Assembly (NCBI RefSeq): GCF_003014595.1
Contig: NZ_PYGK01000005.1
Span: 434,001 to 498,000 of the forward strand
DNA: 64,000 nucleotides
Direction: 5' to 3'
Source: Chitinophaga ginsengisoli
GTDB lineage: Bacteria > Bacteroidota > Bacteroidia > Chitinophagales > Chitinophagaceae
Numbering within the stretch: the first letter of the stretch is position 1; each line of letters begins with the position of its first letter. Below the pieces are notes generated by a model. The model searched no databases and had not been told where the DNA came from. It saw only the letters and a list, made by a program, of their open reading frames with translations. The translations under genes and the position numbers were made by a program. Of this stretch, positions 45,779-54,767 are shown piece after piece.

Positions 45779-45822
45779 AAATGAATAGCCTGTCGGATTA
45801 AAAAAGGGCGGGCTATTCATTT
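45779..45822 (+). terminator. Hairpin between precursor and maturase genes (attenuator candidate)
   Basis: A 12-bp perfect stem (aaatgaatagcc / ggctattcattt) with a 20-base loop, 58 bp after precursor 2 and 75 bp before the radical SAM gene. The T run is weak (tttaa), so partial read-through would give more precursor than enzyme transcript, as in many RiPP operons. Confidence 0.55.
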
Positions 45823-45896
45823 TAAGCTATGATCTGCTAATTGTCCGGCTACTGATAATCTTGTTTTATTTTTTACTATACTTAAAAGATTGTATT

Positions 45897-47222
45897 ATGA
45901 AGAAAAGTCAGTTTAACACCAGTCTGGTTTATGAAAACAAAAATTATATCTATAATGCATTCAGCAATAAATTTATTGCAGTAGATCCGACCATTTCTGA
46001 CATTCTTGATGCTATCAGAACGCCGGAGAATATAGAAGAACTTTCGGGGTATCATCCAACATTGTATAGTTCCCTTTGTAAAAATGGTTTTTTTGTGGAT
46101 GATGAGGTGGACGAAGTGGAAAAGGTAAAGGAACTAAGTGCGAAGGTTGATAAGAACGATACGCATTTCGAATTGATCGTTAATCCTACCATGAACTGTA
46201 ATTTTAAATGCTGGTATTGTTACGAGTCGCACGTGAAAGGGTCGAAGATGAATAAGGAGACAGTCAATAAAACCTGTTCTTTAATTGCAAATATAATTGA
46301 ATCTAACCCCAACCTTAAATCTTTTCATATTGCATGGTTTGGAGGAGAACCCTTAATGTATTATCGTGATGTTATAGAACCTATCATGGATTTTGCAGAG
46401 GACTTCTGTGCCATTCATAACATTTATCTTTCCTGCCATTTTACTACTAATGGCTTTTTACTTACAGATGAGATTATTGAGTCGCTGAAGAAATATACAA
46501 TTACCGGTCTCCAGATTACCCTGGACGGGAATAAAGAAACGCATAATACCGTGAGGTATGTTAGTGCTACAAGGGGATCGTACGATACCATTATAAGTAA
46601 TATCGTGAAGTTGTGTGAAAACGATTTTCACGTGGGTATAAGAGTGAATTATACTGCCACTAATATGGATGGTTTTGAAGAGGTTTTTGACGATCTGTGT
46701 ATGATCTCCAATGAGAAAAGGCATTTCGCCACCATATCCTTTCACAAAGTCTGGCAGGTAAGCGATGACAAAGTAATGTCTGAAAGGGTAAGAAGCCTGA
46801 TCAGGTTAGTAAGAGACATCGGATTTGTATCGGCGGAAGGCGCCATCCCGGATAGCGTAAGGCACTCCTGTTATGCAGATAAAGTGAACAACGCAACAAT
46901 TAATTATAACGGTGATGTGTATAAGTGTACTGCACGAAACTTTTCACCTGATGCTAAGGAAGGGGTATTGAATGATGATGGCAAAATTGAATGGAATTCC
47001 AAGTTCCATGAGAGAATGGACATTAAGTTCAAAAATAAACCCTGCCTGGAATGCCCTATTATGCCATTGTGTAATGGAGGTTGTTCGCAACATGCTATGG
47101 AGAATGCAGGGAAGGACTATTGTGTATATGATTTCGATGAGAGTAAAAAGAAGGAAATAGTGATGAAGAAGCTAATGAATATAATCGATAAAAGTAATAG
47201 TAATGAATACAGCCGCTTATAA
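45897..47222 (+). CDS. Radical SAM/SPASM peptide maturase
   Basis: 441 residues from the ATG at 45897. The N-terminal 85 residues (SLVYENKNYIYNAFSNKFIAVDP, LCKNGFFVDD) look like the leader-recognition (RRE/PqqD-like) domain found on such maturases. The radical SAM motif CxxxCxxC is Cys101, Cys105 and Cys108 (CNFKCWYC), followed by AWFGGEPLMY and TLDGNKETHN. The SPASM domain with auxiliary Fe-S ligands is at the C-terminus (KCTARNF; Cys383, 386, 392, 396 and 409 in CLECPIMPLCNGGC and DYC). It is expected to form a Cys-derived thioether or C-C/C-N bond on a precursor. It overlaps the next gene by 20 bp. Confidence 0.93.
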   Translation: MKKSQFNTSLVYENKNYIYNAFSNKFIAVDPTISDILDAIRTPENIEELSGYHPTLYSSLCKNGFFVDDEVDEVEKVKELSAKVDKNDTHFELIVNPTMNCNFKCWYCYESHVKGSKMNKETVNKTCSLIANIIESNPNLKSFHIAWFGGEPLMYYRDVIEPIMDFAEDFCAIHNIYLSCHFTTNGFLLTDEIIESLKKYTITGLQITLDGNKETHNTVRYVSATRGSYDTIISNIVKLCENDFHVGIRVNYTATNMDGFEEVFDDLCMISNEKRHFATISFHKVWQVSDDKVMSERVRSLIRLVRDIGFVSAEGAIPDSVRHSCYADKVNNATINYNGDVYKCTARNFSPDAKEGVLNDDGKIEWNSKFHERMDIKFKNKPCLECPIMPLCNGGCSQHAMENAGKDYCVYDFDESKKKEIVMKKLMNIIDKSNSNEYSRL

Positions 47223-48045
47223 TATAGCCAGTGAGGATTTTTTCTCCGGTATATATTCCAGGGAAGTCCTGGCAAAAGTGGCATGCGGAGAAGAATTGGC
47301 GAAATATGATTACTATGAATCGGTTTTTCAGCATGCTTTGAACCTGGCTAAGGGTAAGAAAATAGAGGAGAGTGTCAGGGAGTTTGAAAAGGGAGAGGAG
47401 AGGCTTAGTGCAGAAAAGAAAGGATCAGATCTGAACGCTGTTTTGTCTGATTGTTTGTATCCTAAAAAAGCTTATCTGTACTATAAGTTAAAACGGATGT
47501 CACTTGCCCGGCTGCTTACTTATAAGTCAATCATTACGAATGAAGGTTTGAAGATATCCCGGGGATTTAATTTCCTGGTATTTGTTCAGACTCAACAATA
47601 TCATAATCTCGCCAGGATCTTTTTTGCTGAATCAAATGTAAAAGAAGGAATTCGGTTGAGTTACCGGTTGATATGGTTCCTGTTGACCAAAGAATCGGCT
47701 GGAGTAAAGTACCTGGATAAAATAGCGCTTCCTGTAGAGGAGGAAGAGTCGCAACTAAGGTGTGCAATGACTTACCAGGTGCTGTTTGAATTATTAGGTG
47801 TGCTGGCCAGGATGAAGAATAATGTGGCGCTCTATCTGAAGTCTTTGATTATTTTCCTGGAAGAGCTTATTCAGCATTTCAATGTGTGTAACGAAAGGGA
47901 GCATACGCTCAGGAATTTTCTGATTGTATTCTCGGGCATAGATCTTCACGACCGGAGCCGTTATATTAATGCCGCTAATCATTTTTTACAAACTTCAAAG
48001 GACATGTTTCCTAATACTGAAAGAGTTATTAAGTTATTCTATTGA
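47203..48045 (+). CDS. Unknown helical protein coupled to the radical SAM gene
   Basis: 280 residues, soluble, almost entirely helical with TPR-like pairs (YLYYKLKRMSLARLLTYKSII; YQVLFELLGVLARMKNNVALYLK; LIIFLEELIQHFNVC). The last 20 bp of the maturase gene overlap its start, so the two are translationally coupled and likely act together. It lacks the zinc ligands of LanC, any protease motif and membrane segments. It could be a scaffold or substrate-holding partner; I do not recognise the family. Confidence 0.8.
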   Translation: MNTAAYNIASEDFFSGIYSREVLAKVACGEELAKYDYYESVFQHALNLAKGKKIEESVREFEKGEERLSAEKKGSDLNAVLSDCLYPKKAYLYYKLKRMSLARLLTYKSIITNEGLKISRGFNFLVFVQTQQYHNLARIFFAESNVKEGIRLSYRLIWFLLTKESAGVKYLDKIALPVEEEESQLRCAMTYQVLFELLGVLARMKNNVALYLKSLIIFLEELIQHFNVCNEREHTLRNFLIVFSGIDLHDRSRYINAANHFLQTSKDMFPNTERVIKLFY

Positions 48046-48080
48046 TTGCGAGTAATATTAACACAATAAATCAGTTAAAA

Positions 48081-48284
48081 ATGAAGAAGCTAAAAGATTT
48101 ATTTGCTAAAAAGAGTAAGCCTGCATTGGAGAAATGCACGGCTTTCGAGATAAAAAAGGAAGAGTCGGATGTGTTGTATGGTGGGTTTAAGGAATATAAG
48201 CCGCCTATTTATGAACAGGATGATTCTACTAATTATTCGTTCAAAACTACCGAGTTGTTAATCGATATTAATCAAACTAAATAA
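48081..48284 (+). CDS. Candidate double-glycine peptide without core Cys
   Basis: 67 residues from the ATG at 48081. The N-terminal half is Lys-rich and leader-like (LEKCTAFEIKKEESDVLYGG, Gly34-Gly35); the C-terminal half after GG (FKEYKPPIYEQDDSTNYSF) has Tyr, Ser and Thr but no Cys. Spacing (37 bp after the unknown gene, 7 bp before the next peptide gene) puts it in the operon. It may be a third precursor, a LanB substrate dehydrated without lanthionine formation, or an accessory leader peptide. Confidence 0.65.
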   Translation: MKKLKDLFAKKSKPALEKCTAFEIKKEESDVLYGGFKEYKPPIYEQDDSTNYSFKTTELLIDINQTK

Positions 48285-48290
48285 AGTATC

Positions 48291-48494
48291 ATGTCACAGA
48301 AGAAAAAGAACAAAAAGGAAAAACCAAAAGACAAAAAAGACAACATCGTGGATGTTGATAAACTGAAGTCATTTGGAATTATTAAGGGTGAAGGTGATGA
48401 CGATATAGAGGAGATTGATGGGGGTGATATTTCGGGAGGAAAAACAGATGATGATACCACTGTCGATACGCACTGGCCGACTACAGGAGCGTAA
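48291..48494 (+). CDS. Candidate acidic precursor-like peptide
   Basis: 67 residues. A very basic N-terminus (MSQKKKNKKEKPKDKKD) is followed by a leader-like middle (VDKLKSFGIIKGEGDDDIEE), two Gly-Gly pairs (44-45 and 49-50) and a short tail KTDDDTTVDTHWPTTGA with five Thr. It lacks Cys. The gene ends 43 bp before the exporter. By position and by its GG it is probably a further substrate of the exporter. Confidence 0.65.
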   Translation: MSQKKKNKKEKPKDKKDNIVDVDKLKSFGIIKGEGDDDIEEIDGGDISGGKTDDDTTVDTHWPTTGA

Positions 48495-48536
48495 TGCATA
48501 ACGGGATGTGGCAACAGATTTTTAAACTCCAATGCA

Positions 48537-50837
48537 ATGGCTTTATTTAGTAAAAAATACAAGTTTTATAAACAGTTGGACTACATGGATTGTGGCCCCA
48601 CCTGTTTGCGCATGATTGCTGCCTACTACGGGGAAGAGTATTCGCTGGATTACCTGAGGGCAAATTCATATATTACCAAGAATGGCGTTAGTTTATTAGG
48701 ATTGAGTGAGGCAGCAGAGAAGATTGGATTCAAAACGCTGTCAGCGAAACTGAGTTACGATCAGCTTACCCAGCAAATTCCTCTTCCCTGTGTGTTGCAC
48801 TGGAATCAGGAACATTATGTGGTACTGTATGCGGTGGAGAAGAAAAATGTTTTTCGCCCGGTAGAAAGGATTGTTATTGCAGATCCGGGGCATAATCTGG
48901 TAAGGGTAGAGCGGGATGTTTTTGAGAAGTGCTGGGTTAGTTCGGCCGACAAAAGGGGAATTGCGCTATTGATGGAGCCTACTCCTGAGTTTTATCGTAA
49001 CTCAGAAGAAGAACAGGCAGTAAGGAGCGGATTCGGCTTCCTGGTGGGCTATTTAAGGCCTTATAAGCGTTATTTCGTTCAGTTGATCCTGGGGATGTTG
49101 CTCGCCAGTCTTATTAGTATGTGTTTCCCCTTTCTTACGCAAAGCCTGGTTGATTTCGGCGTGAGCCGTAAGAAGATGGACTTTATATATTTGATCCTGC
49201 TTTCTCAGTTACTGCTTTTCCTCGGAGGAATAGCGGTAGATCTTATAAGAAACTGGATTTTGTTGCATATAAGTACGCGCATTAGTATCAGCATTATTTC
49301 GAATTTCCTGATTAAGCTGATGAAACTTCCCATTAATTTCTTCGAGTCGAAAAATGTGGGAGATATTACACAGCGTATCAATGACCATAAAAGGATTGAA
49401 TCTTTCCTGACGGGATCGACCCTTAGTACCCTGTTTTCTATCATTAATCTCTTTGTTTTCTCTTTTGTACTATCCCTTTACAATACAAAATTGCTGGTGG
49501 TATTTGCACTTGGAAGTGCGTTATCTATTTTTTGGATCTCTATTTTTCTGAAGAGAAGGAAGAATATTGATTATAACCGTTTTCAAAGAGCCAGGGAGAA
49601 TCAAAACAGCTTGTTTGAAATTATAACAGGCATGCAGGAGATTAAACTTTACAATAGCCAAAGAGCGAGAAGATGGGAGTGGGAGCGTATTCAGGCTAAA
49701 TTATTCAAGGTGAATATTAAGAGCCTCGCATTAGAGCAATACCAGGGGATAGGCGCTTCTTTTTTCACGCAGCTTAAGAATATTGTGATAAGTTATCTGG
49801 CAGCCAAGCTGGTTATTGAGCAACAGATCACGCTTGGTGTGATGCTCAGTATATCCTACATAGTAGGGCAGATGAACAGTCCTTTAGACCAGATCATTTC
49901 ATTTATAAAAAGCGTTCAGGACGCAAAAATAAGTCTTGACAGGCTTAATGAAATTCACAGCAAGCCTGAGGAAGAAACAAGTGAAGACCTTATTGGGTAT
50001 AACGAGAATAAGTGGCCGAGGGAACCAGAAAATGGTTCGGATGCACTGTATTTAAGTCATGAGCTTTTTACCAAAAGCATCCGGCGAAATACGGGCGATG
50101 GCATTTCTATCTCCAATCTTTCCTTTAGATATGGATCACCTAAAAGTCCGCTTGTGTTGAAGAATGTCAGTATGCATATTCCGAAGGGTAAAGTTACTGC
50201 CATCGTAGGGGCAAGTGGAAGTGGGAAAACCACTTTGTTAAAATTATTGTTGAAGTTCTATCCACCTTCAGAGGGGCAGATTTTAGTTGATGAAGTGAAT
50301 CTTCAGGATATATCTGCTCAGTTGTGGCGTAACAACGTAGGCACTGTAATGCAGGATGGATTCGTTTTTTCCGATTCCATAGCAAGAAATATTGCTGTTG
50401 ATGGAGAAAGAATTCAGGAGGAAAAACTTTATGAGGCGGTTAGGATTGCCAACATGCATGAATTTATTGCGAAGTTGCCTTTAGGATTCACTACCCGGAT
50501 CGGCAATTCCGGATCCGGCTTAAGCGGTGGCCAGAAGCAGCGGTTATTTATAGCCAGGGCAGTATATAAGGATGCGAAGTATTTATTTTTTGATGAGGCG
50601 ACCAGTGCACTAGACGCAAACAATGAAAAAGTGATCATGGAGAACCTGAACCAGTTTTACAAGGGAAGAACGGTAGTGGTGATAGCGCATAGGTTAAGTA
50701 CTGTAAAAAATGCCGATCAGATTATTGTGATGAAAGATGGAGAAGTAGTAGAAGAAGGTCATCATACTGAACTGACAAGAGTCAAAGGGTATTATTTTGA
50801 ATTAGTTAAGAATCAGCTGGAATTGGATGTCGCATAA
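48537..50837 (+). CDS. Peptidase-containing ABC exporter (C39 protease, PCAT type)
   Basis: 766 residues. The N-terminal C39 peptidase has Gln13, Cys19, His93 and Asp116 (QLDYMDCGPTC, WNQEHYVVLY, IADPG), the complete catalytic set that cuts after Gly-Gly. Six membrane helices follow (about 165-450), then an ATPase domain with Walker A GASGSGKTT (about 557), signature LSGGQKQR, Walker B KYLFFDEATSALD and H-loop VVIAHRLSTV. It should remove the leaders of the double-glycine peptides and export the cores over the inner membrane. It is followed 11 bp later by a HlyD-like adaptor gene. Confidence 0.96.
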   Translation: MALFSKKYKFYKQLDYMDCGPTCLRMIAAYYGEEYSLDYLRANSYITKNGVSLLGLSEAAEKIGFKTLSAKLSYDQLTQQIPLPCVLHWNQEHYVVLYAVEKKNVFRPVERIVIADPGHNLVRVERDVFEKCWVSSADKRGIALLMEPTPEFYRNSEEEQAVRSGFGFLVGYLRPYKRYFVQLILGMLLASLISMCFPFLTQSLVDFGVSRKKMDFIYLILLSQLLLFLGGIAVDLIRNWILLHISTRISISIISNFLIKLMKLPINFFESKNVGDITQRINDHKRIESFLTGSTLSTLFSIINLFVFSFVLSLYNTKLLVVFALGSALSIFWISIFLKRRKNIDYNRFQRARENQNSLFEIITGMQEIKLYNSQRARRWEWERIQAKLFKVNIKSLALEQYQGIGASFFTQLKNIVISYLAAKLVIEQQITLGVMLSISYIVGQMNSPLDQIISFIKSVQDAKISLDRLNEIHSKPEEETSEDLIGYNENKWPREPENGSDALYLSHELFTKSIRRNTGDGISISNLSFRYGSPKSPLVLKNVSMHIPKGKVTAIVGASGSGKTTLLKLLLKFYPPSEGQILVDEVNLQDISAQLWRNNVGTVMQDGFVFSDSIARNIAVDGERIQEEKLYEAVRIANMHEFIAKLPLGFTTRIGNSGSGLSGGQKQRLFIARAVYKDAKYLFFDEATSALDANNEKVIMENLNQFYKGRTVVVIAHRLSTVKNADQIIVMKDGEVVEEGHHTELTRVKGYYFELVKNQLELDVA

Positions 50838-50848
50838 ATAATAAAGAT

Positions 50849-51583
50849 ATGCCAGAGAATAACCAATCTTTAGAAATCAGAAGTAATGAGATGGAGGAGG
50901 TGGTGGGAAATATCCCTGTATGGATTATCCGTTGGGGGATAACTGTTTTATTTGCGGTAGCTGTATTAGGTTTGCTGATTGCTAACTTAGTTCGCTATCC
51001 TGATATGCTTCATGCAACAGTGCTGATGCAGAGCGAAAATCAGCCGGGAAAAGTAACGATAAGGAGGACGGATGAAAATGCTAACTTCAAATTTAATTAC
51101 CTGGTGAAAAGCGGGGATCAGGTCGTTCCCGGTGATACACTGCTAACACGATATGATCCCAAGACAGATCAGAATTATTATACAATCACCCCTATGGGAG
51201 GTAAAATTTATATAACGAAGGGGATCGATCAGAAGAATACATTAGATCAGATTATATGGGTGGTGCCTAAATCATCCAGAGCTGAAATAAAAGTAAAGTA
51301 TAACAGCAAGCGTGCCGGTAACGTGAAGGTGGGTCAGTCGGTTAAAATTGAACTGTCTGATTTTCCAAGTAATGAATATGGATTTTTAGAGGGAACTATT
51401 TCCTCCATTCTTCCGGTGCAAATGGATGGGGAGCATCTGGCTTATGTTGAGCTGAATCAGAAGAAGATCATTACGTCGGAAAATAGGGAAATACCACTAT
51501 TGCCGGTAATGGAAGGTAGTGCTGAGATAGTGTTAAGTAACAGAAGCATTTTTCAGAGAATTTTTGGAAGTATGTTTAATTGA
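50849..51583 (+). CDS. Short HlyD-like membrane-fusion protein
   Basis: 244 residues: a cytosolic N-terminus, one membrane helix (about 26-48, WIIRWGITVLFAVAVLGLLIANLV), then two barrel-sandwich halves (KSGDQVVPGDTLLTRYDPKTD; KVGQSVKIELSDFPSNEYGFLEGTI). It lacks the long coiled-coil hairpin of typical HlyD proteins (usually 400 or more residues), so contact with an outer-membrane channel, if any, would be made differently. It pairs with the upstream exporter. Confidence 0.85.
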   Translation: MPENNQSLEIRSNEMEEVVGNIPVWIIRWGITVLFAVAVLGLLIANLVRYPDMLHATVLMQSENQPGKVTIRRTDENANFKFNYLVKSGDQVVPGDTLLTRYDPKTDQNYYTITPMGGKIYITKGIDQKNTLDQIIWVVPKSSRAEIKVKYNSKRAGNVKVGQSVKIELSDFPSNEYGFLEGTISSILPVQMDGEHLAYVELNQKKIITSENREIPLLPVMEGSAEIVLSNRSIFQRIFGSMFN

Positions 51584-51692
51584 TCCTGGTTAGTAGCCTT
51601 TTTTTGAGGAATTATATTTTTTGCATATATTGGTTGTTCGTAACCCATTTCTATCAAATATATCATCTGCAATCCAGTACTCAATAAATAAT

Positions 51693-54600
51693 ATGCAGAA
51701 AGGATGCTTAAAAGACTACGGTAAAGTTGTTGTAAGAACCCCTCTATACTCTTATCAGTGTTTATTTGATCAGCAGAATAGCACACTGGACCTCGATAAG
51801 GTCGTTATTTCCATGTTGGAAGATCCCGTATTTATTGAAGGCCTTTATTGGAGTTCGCCGCAACTTTATGAAACGGTACTGGAGTTTAAAAACGGACATC
51901 TTGATGCTTCCAGGCAACACAAACTAATGCATACTTTGAAAAAGTATGCTATTCGTGCAAGTACACGGTCGACGCCTTATGGTATTTATGCAGGATGTGC
52001 TTTAGTTGACATGGATAATCGTAGGGAGCTGGCTGATAATATCGCCGGGCGAAAGGTGCGTATTGACATAGGTTTACTTCAGCAGATTGTAAAAAAGATA
52101 GAGAAACACCCTGCCTTGTGGATGCATCTTCGGTACCAGGTAAACGACTCTTTATATCATATTGCTGGTCAATACCGTTTTGTAGAAACGATCGTAGAAG
52201 AAGGTAAATACCAGTATCAAATCAGTTCTATTGATCAGACAGATCTATTGGAAAGGCTCATTATTCTGATTCGGCAACAGAAGACCCTTACTATTGCCGA
52301 TATGTATACGGAGCTTGGTGAAGGCAACACTTATGAAGAGTTTGAAGTTTTTATAGGGGAACTTATAGAAACGCAACTATTGGTTAGTGAGTTGCAGATA
52401 AGATTGACTGCTAAAGAGGAAACAGCGCGTATCCAAAACGCACTGGATAGACTGGCAAAACTGCCTGTTGCGGCAGCTGTGCCCTTTTTTGATTTATTCG
52501 AAGAGATCCAGGCAACAATAAACAAATTTGAAGAGCTCCCCCTTGGCGCTTTGCCGATCGATGATATAAGACATTTGGAAATGACGTTGAAGGAGTTGGA
52601 TATTGAGGTGGCGCAACGTCATATTTTTCATGCAGACCTGAAGCAACCGGCGCCTGCTTCATTTGTTTTCCCCAGATCAGGCTTACAGGAAATGGGGAAA
52701 GCAATATCCCTGTTAGGCAAACTTTCGCATGCAATTTCGCCTTTGGAAGTACAGCTGGACCGGTTTAAAAAAAAGTTTACTGAGAAATATGAAACGCTGG
52801 AGGTCCCATTGGCCGAGGTGTTAGACCCTGAGTTTGGCATCGGATTTCCTGCTACTGACAATATTGGCAATGTGGCGCATAACTCGTTAGCCGAGAGAAT
52901 GAATTTGCCCGCCAGAAAAAAAATTAGTAAAAAAGGCAATGAATGTAATGCCTGGTTACTGGATAGGATGGAATCATGGGATAGAGGTACCTTGAGAAAG
53001 GGAATCCAGCTACAGGATAAAGATTTTGAGAAACTGGAGGATAAATCAGACCAGCTTGCCAATTATTTTACTGTGATGGGCGCCTGCTTACCCTCCGGCG
53101 ATATGTTGCTACAGCATGTAGGTGGTGCACATGCCAATATATTATTGGGCAGGTTCGCACATCTGGGAAAGGAGATGAGTGCTTTTTGTAAGGAGCTTGC
53201 CGTAGACGAAATAAGGGCGAATGAGCATATAGCCTTTGCAGAGATCATACATATTCCTGAAGGCAGGGTAAGTAATGTTGCGCGAAGGGAGCAATTTTTT
53301 GACTATGAAATTCCATTCCTGGGTGCTAGTGCCGTGGATGGCGAAAGGCAGCTGACTATTGAAGATCTAATGGTTTCCATTCAACGGGACGAAATTGTTC
53401 TGCGGTCGCGTAAATGGAATCAACGTGTAGTGCCAAGATTATCTAATGCCCATAATCATGCAAACAGCTCCATAGCTGTATATAAATTTTTAGCCGCACT
53501 GCAGCACCAGGGAAAGTCAGGTTTTGAAATCAGCTGGGGATCGCTTGCTCAGCATAAGCGTTTTTTACCTCGTATCAGTTATAAGCATTTCATTTTGCAT
53601 CGCGCTACCTGGTTTTTGCGGGAATCTGATATACAGGATATCATGCGCGCTGACGACCAATTGGCAGCACTCAGGCTTTTTCTATCCAGGTGGGAAGTTG
53701 CAAAAATGGTGTGTTTCTGTGAAGGCGATAATGAACTGTTCATTGACACAGAGAATGACACTTATTTGCAGGTATTGCTAAGAGAGATGCGGGGATGTAA
53801 TACGGTAAAACTGGTGGAGTGGTTATTTGATAACAGTACGTCTGATCATGGCGGGTATGGGGCACCTTTCGCACAACAGTTTATACTTCCCTTAGCCAAG
53901 CAGCAACCAGTGAGGATGCATTCATTTGCGAAAAAAGGGGAGGGCAAAACTCAACGTGTTTTTGAGCCTGGTAGCGAATGGGTGTATTTTAAAATATTCT
54001 GTGGCGCGCAAGCGTCAGATAAAATTTTATTAAAGGTGATAAAGCCGGGTATCGACTTTCTGTTGAAGGAAAAGGTGATCGATCGGGCTTTTTTCATTCG
54101 TTATACTGATCCGCATTACCACATCCGGTTCCGGTTACATTTGGTTGATAGTGGGGGAGGTGAGGATTATTCTGTAACCACAAAGCATATTTACAATATA
54201 TTGCATCCATATTTAGAAGAGAAGCTGGTTTGGAAGGTACAACAGGATACTTATCAGAGAGAGATAGAACGATACGGAGAGGATTCTATGTTGCTAACTG
54301 AAGAGATTTTTTTTCATGATAGTCTTTCGTTTCTCACCTGTATGGATGAGGAAGACTTCGAAGATGATCAGCAGATAAGATTTTTAGCTTCCATCAAAAA
54401 TATGGATAACTGGCTATCTTTGTATGGAATGTCATTGGAGGAAAGAATTACTTTCTGTACTGAGATGTCTGACGCTTTTTCCCTTGAATTTGGGCGTGAT
54501 GTAAAAAAGCAGTTAAATGCACAATACCAGGAATGGAGAAAGCCGATGGCTGATTTTTTAAGTGGAGAGCGATTTAATGACATCTTTGTTGAAAGGGCCA

Positions 54601-54767
54601 TCAGGTTAGAGCGTGTGGCATTGCCTGTAGACAATATCTCAAGCTACATACACATGAGCATGAACAGGTGGTTTACTACGGAACAACGTTTTATGGAATA
54701 TATGGCATATTCTTTTTGCGGAAAGTATTATAATCAAATAGTGCATCAGAAAAATGGCGCGCAGTAA
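51693..54767 (+). CDS. Full-length class I lantibiotic dehydratase (LanB)
   Basis: I use the ATG at 51693 (MQKGCLKDYGKVVVRTPLYSY), giving 1024 residues; the frame is open 24 codons further upstream. The N-terminal glutamylation domain carries IRASTRSTPYGIYAG (about 87-101), the conserved R..TR.TPfG element that binds tRNA-Glu/ATP-related groups. The C-terminal elimination domain (from about 765) begins WVYFKIFCGAQASDK and contains FIRYTDPHYHIRFRLHL. Both halves are in one chain, unlike the split LanB of some Bacteroidota clusters. It should dehydrate Ser/Thr of locus peptides; no LanC is next to it. The kinase gene overlaps its end by 14 bp. Confidence 0.95.
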   Translation: MQKGCLKDYGKVVVRTPLYSYQCLFDQQNSTLDLDKVVISMLEDPVFIEGLYWSSPQLYETVLEFKNGHLDASRQHKLMHTLKKYAIRASTRSTPYGIYAGCALVDMDNRRELADNIAGRKVRIDIGLLQQIVKKIEKHPALWMHLRYQVNDSLYHIAGQYRFVETIVEEGKYQYQISSIDQTDLLERLIILIRQQKTLTIADMYTELGEGNTYEEFEVFIGELIETQLLVSELQIRLTAKEETARIQNALDRLAKLPVAAAVPFFDLFEEIQATINKFEELPLGALPIDDIRHLEMTLKELDIEVAQRHIFHADLKQPAPASFVFPRSGLQEMGKAISLLGKLSHAISPLEVQLDRFKKKFTEKYETLEVPLAEVLDPEFGIGFPATDNIGNVAHNSLAERMNLPARKKISKKGNECNAWLLDRMESWDRGTLRKGIQLQDKDFEKLEDKSDQLANYFTVMGACLPSGDMLLQHVGGAHANILLGRFAHLGKEMSAFCKELAVDEIRANEHIAFAEIIHIPEGRVSNVARREQFFDYEIPFLGASAVDGERQLTIEDLMVSIQRDEIVLRSRKWNQRVVPRLSNAHNHANSSIAVYKFLAALQHQGKSGFEISWGSLAQHKRFLPRISYKHFILHRATWFLRESDIQDIMRADDQLAALRLFLSRWEVAKMVCFCEGDNELFIDTENDTYLQVLLREMRGCNTVKLVEWLFDNSTSDHGGYGAPFAQQFILPLAKQQPVRMHSFAKKGEGKTQRVFEPGSEWVYFKIFCGAQASDKILLKVIKPGIDFLLKEKVIDRAFFIRYTDPHYHIRFRLHLVDSGGGEDYSVTTKHIYNILHPYLEEKLVWKVQQDTYQREIERYGEDSMLLTEEIFFHDSLSFLTCMDEEDFEDDQQIRFLASIKNMDNWLSLYGMSLEERITFCTEMSDAFSLEFGRDVKKQLNAQYQEWRKPMADFLSGERFNDIFVERAIRLERVALPVDNISSYIHMSMNRWFTTEQRFMEYMAYSFCGKYYNQIVHQKNGAQ

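Noticed and set aside
45779..45822. Small non-coding RNA in the precursor-maturase gap
   Set aside because: Only a single hairpin is visible and it is better explained as a terminator or attenuator.
47203..48045. LanC-type cyclase for the RiPP locus
   Set aside because: The protein is only 280 residues and lacks the Cys/Cys-His zinc ligands and the glycine-rich helical repeats of LanC.
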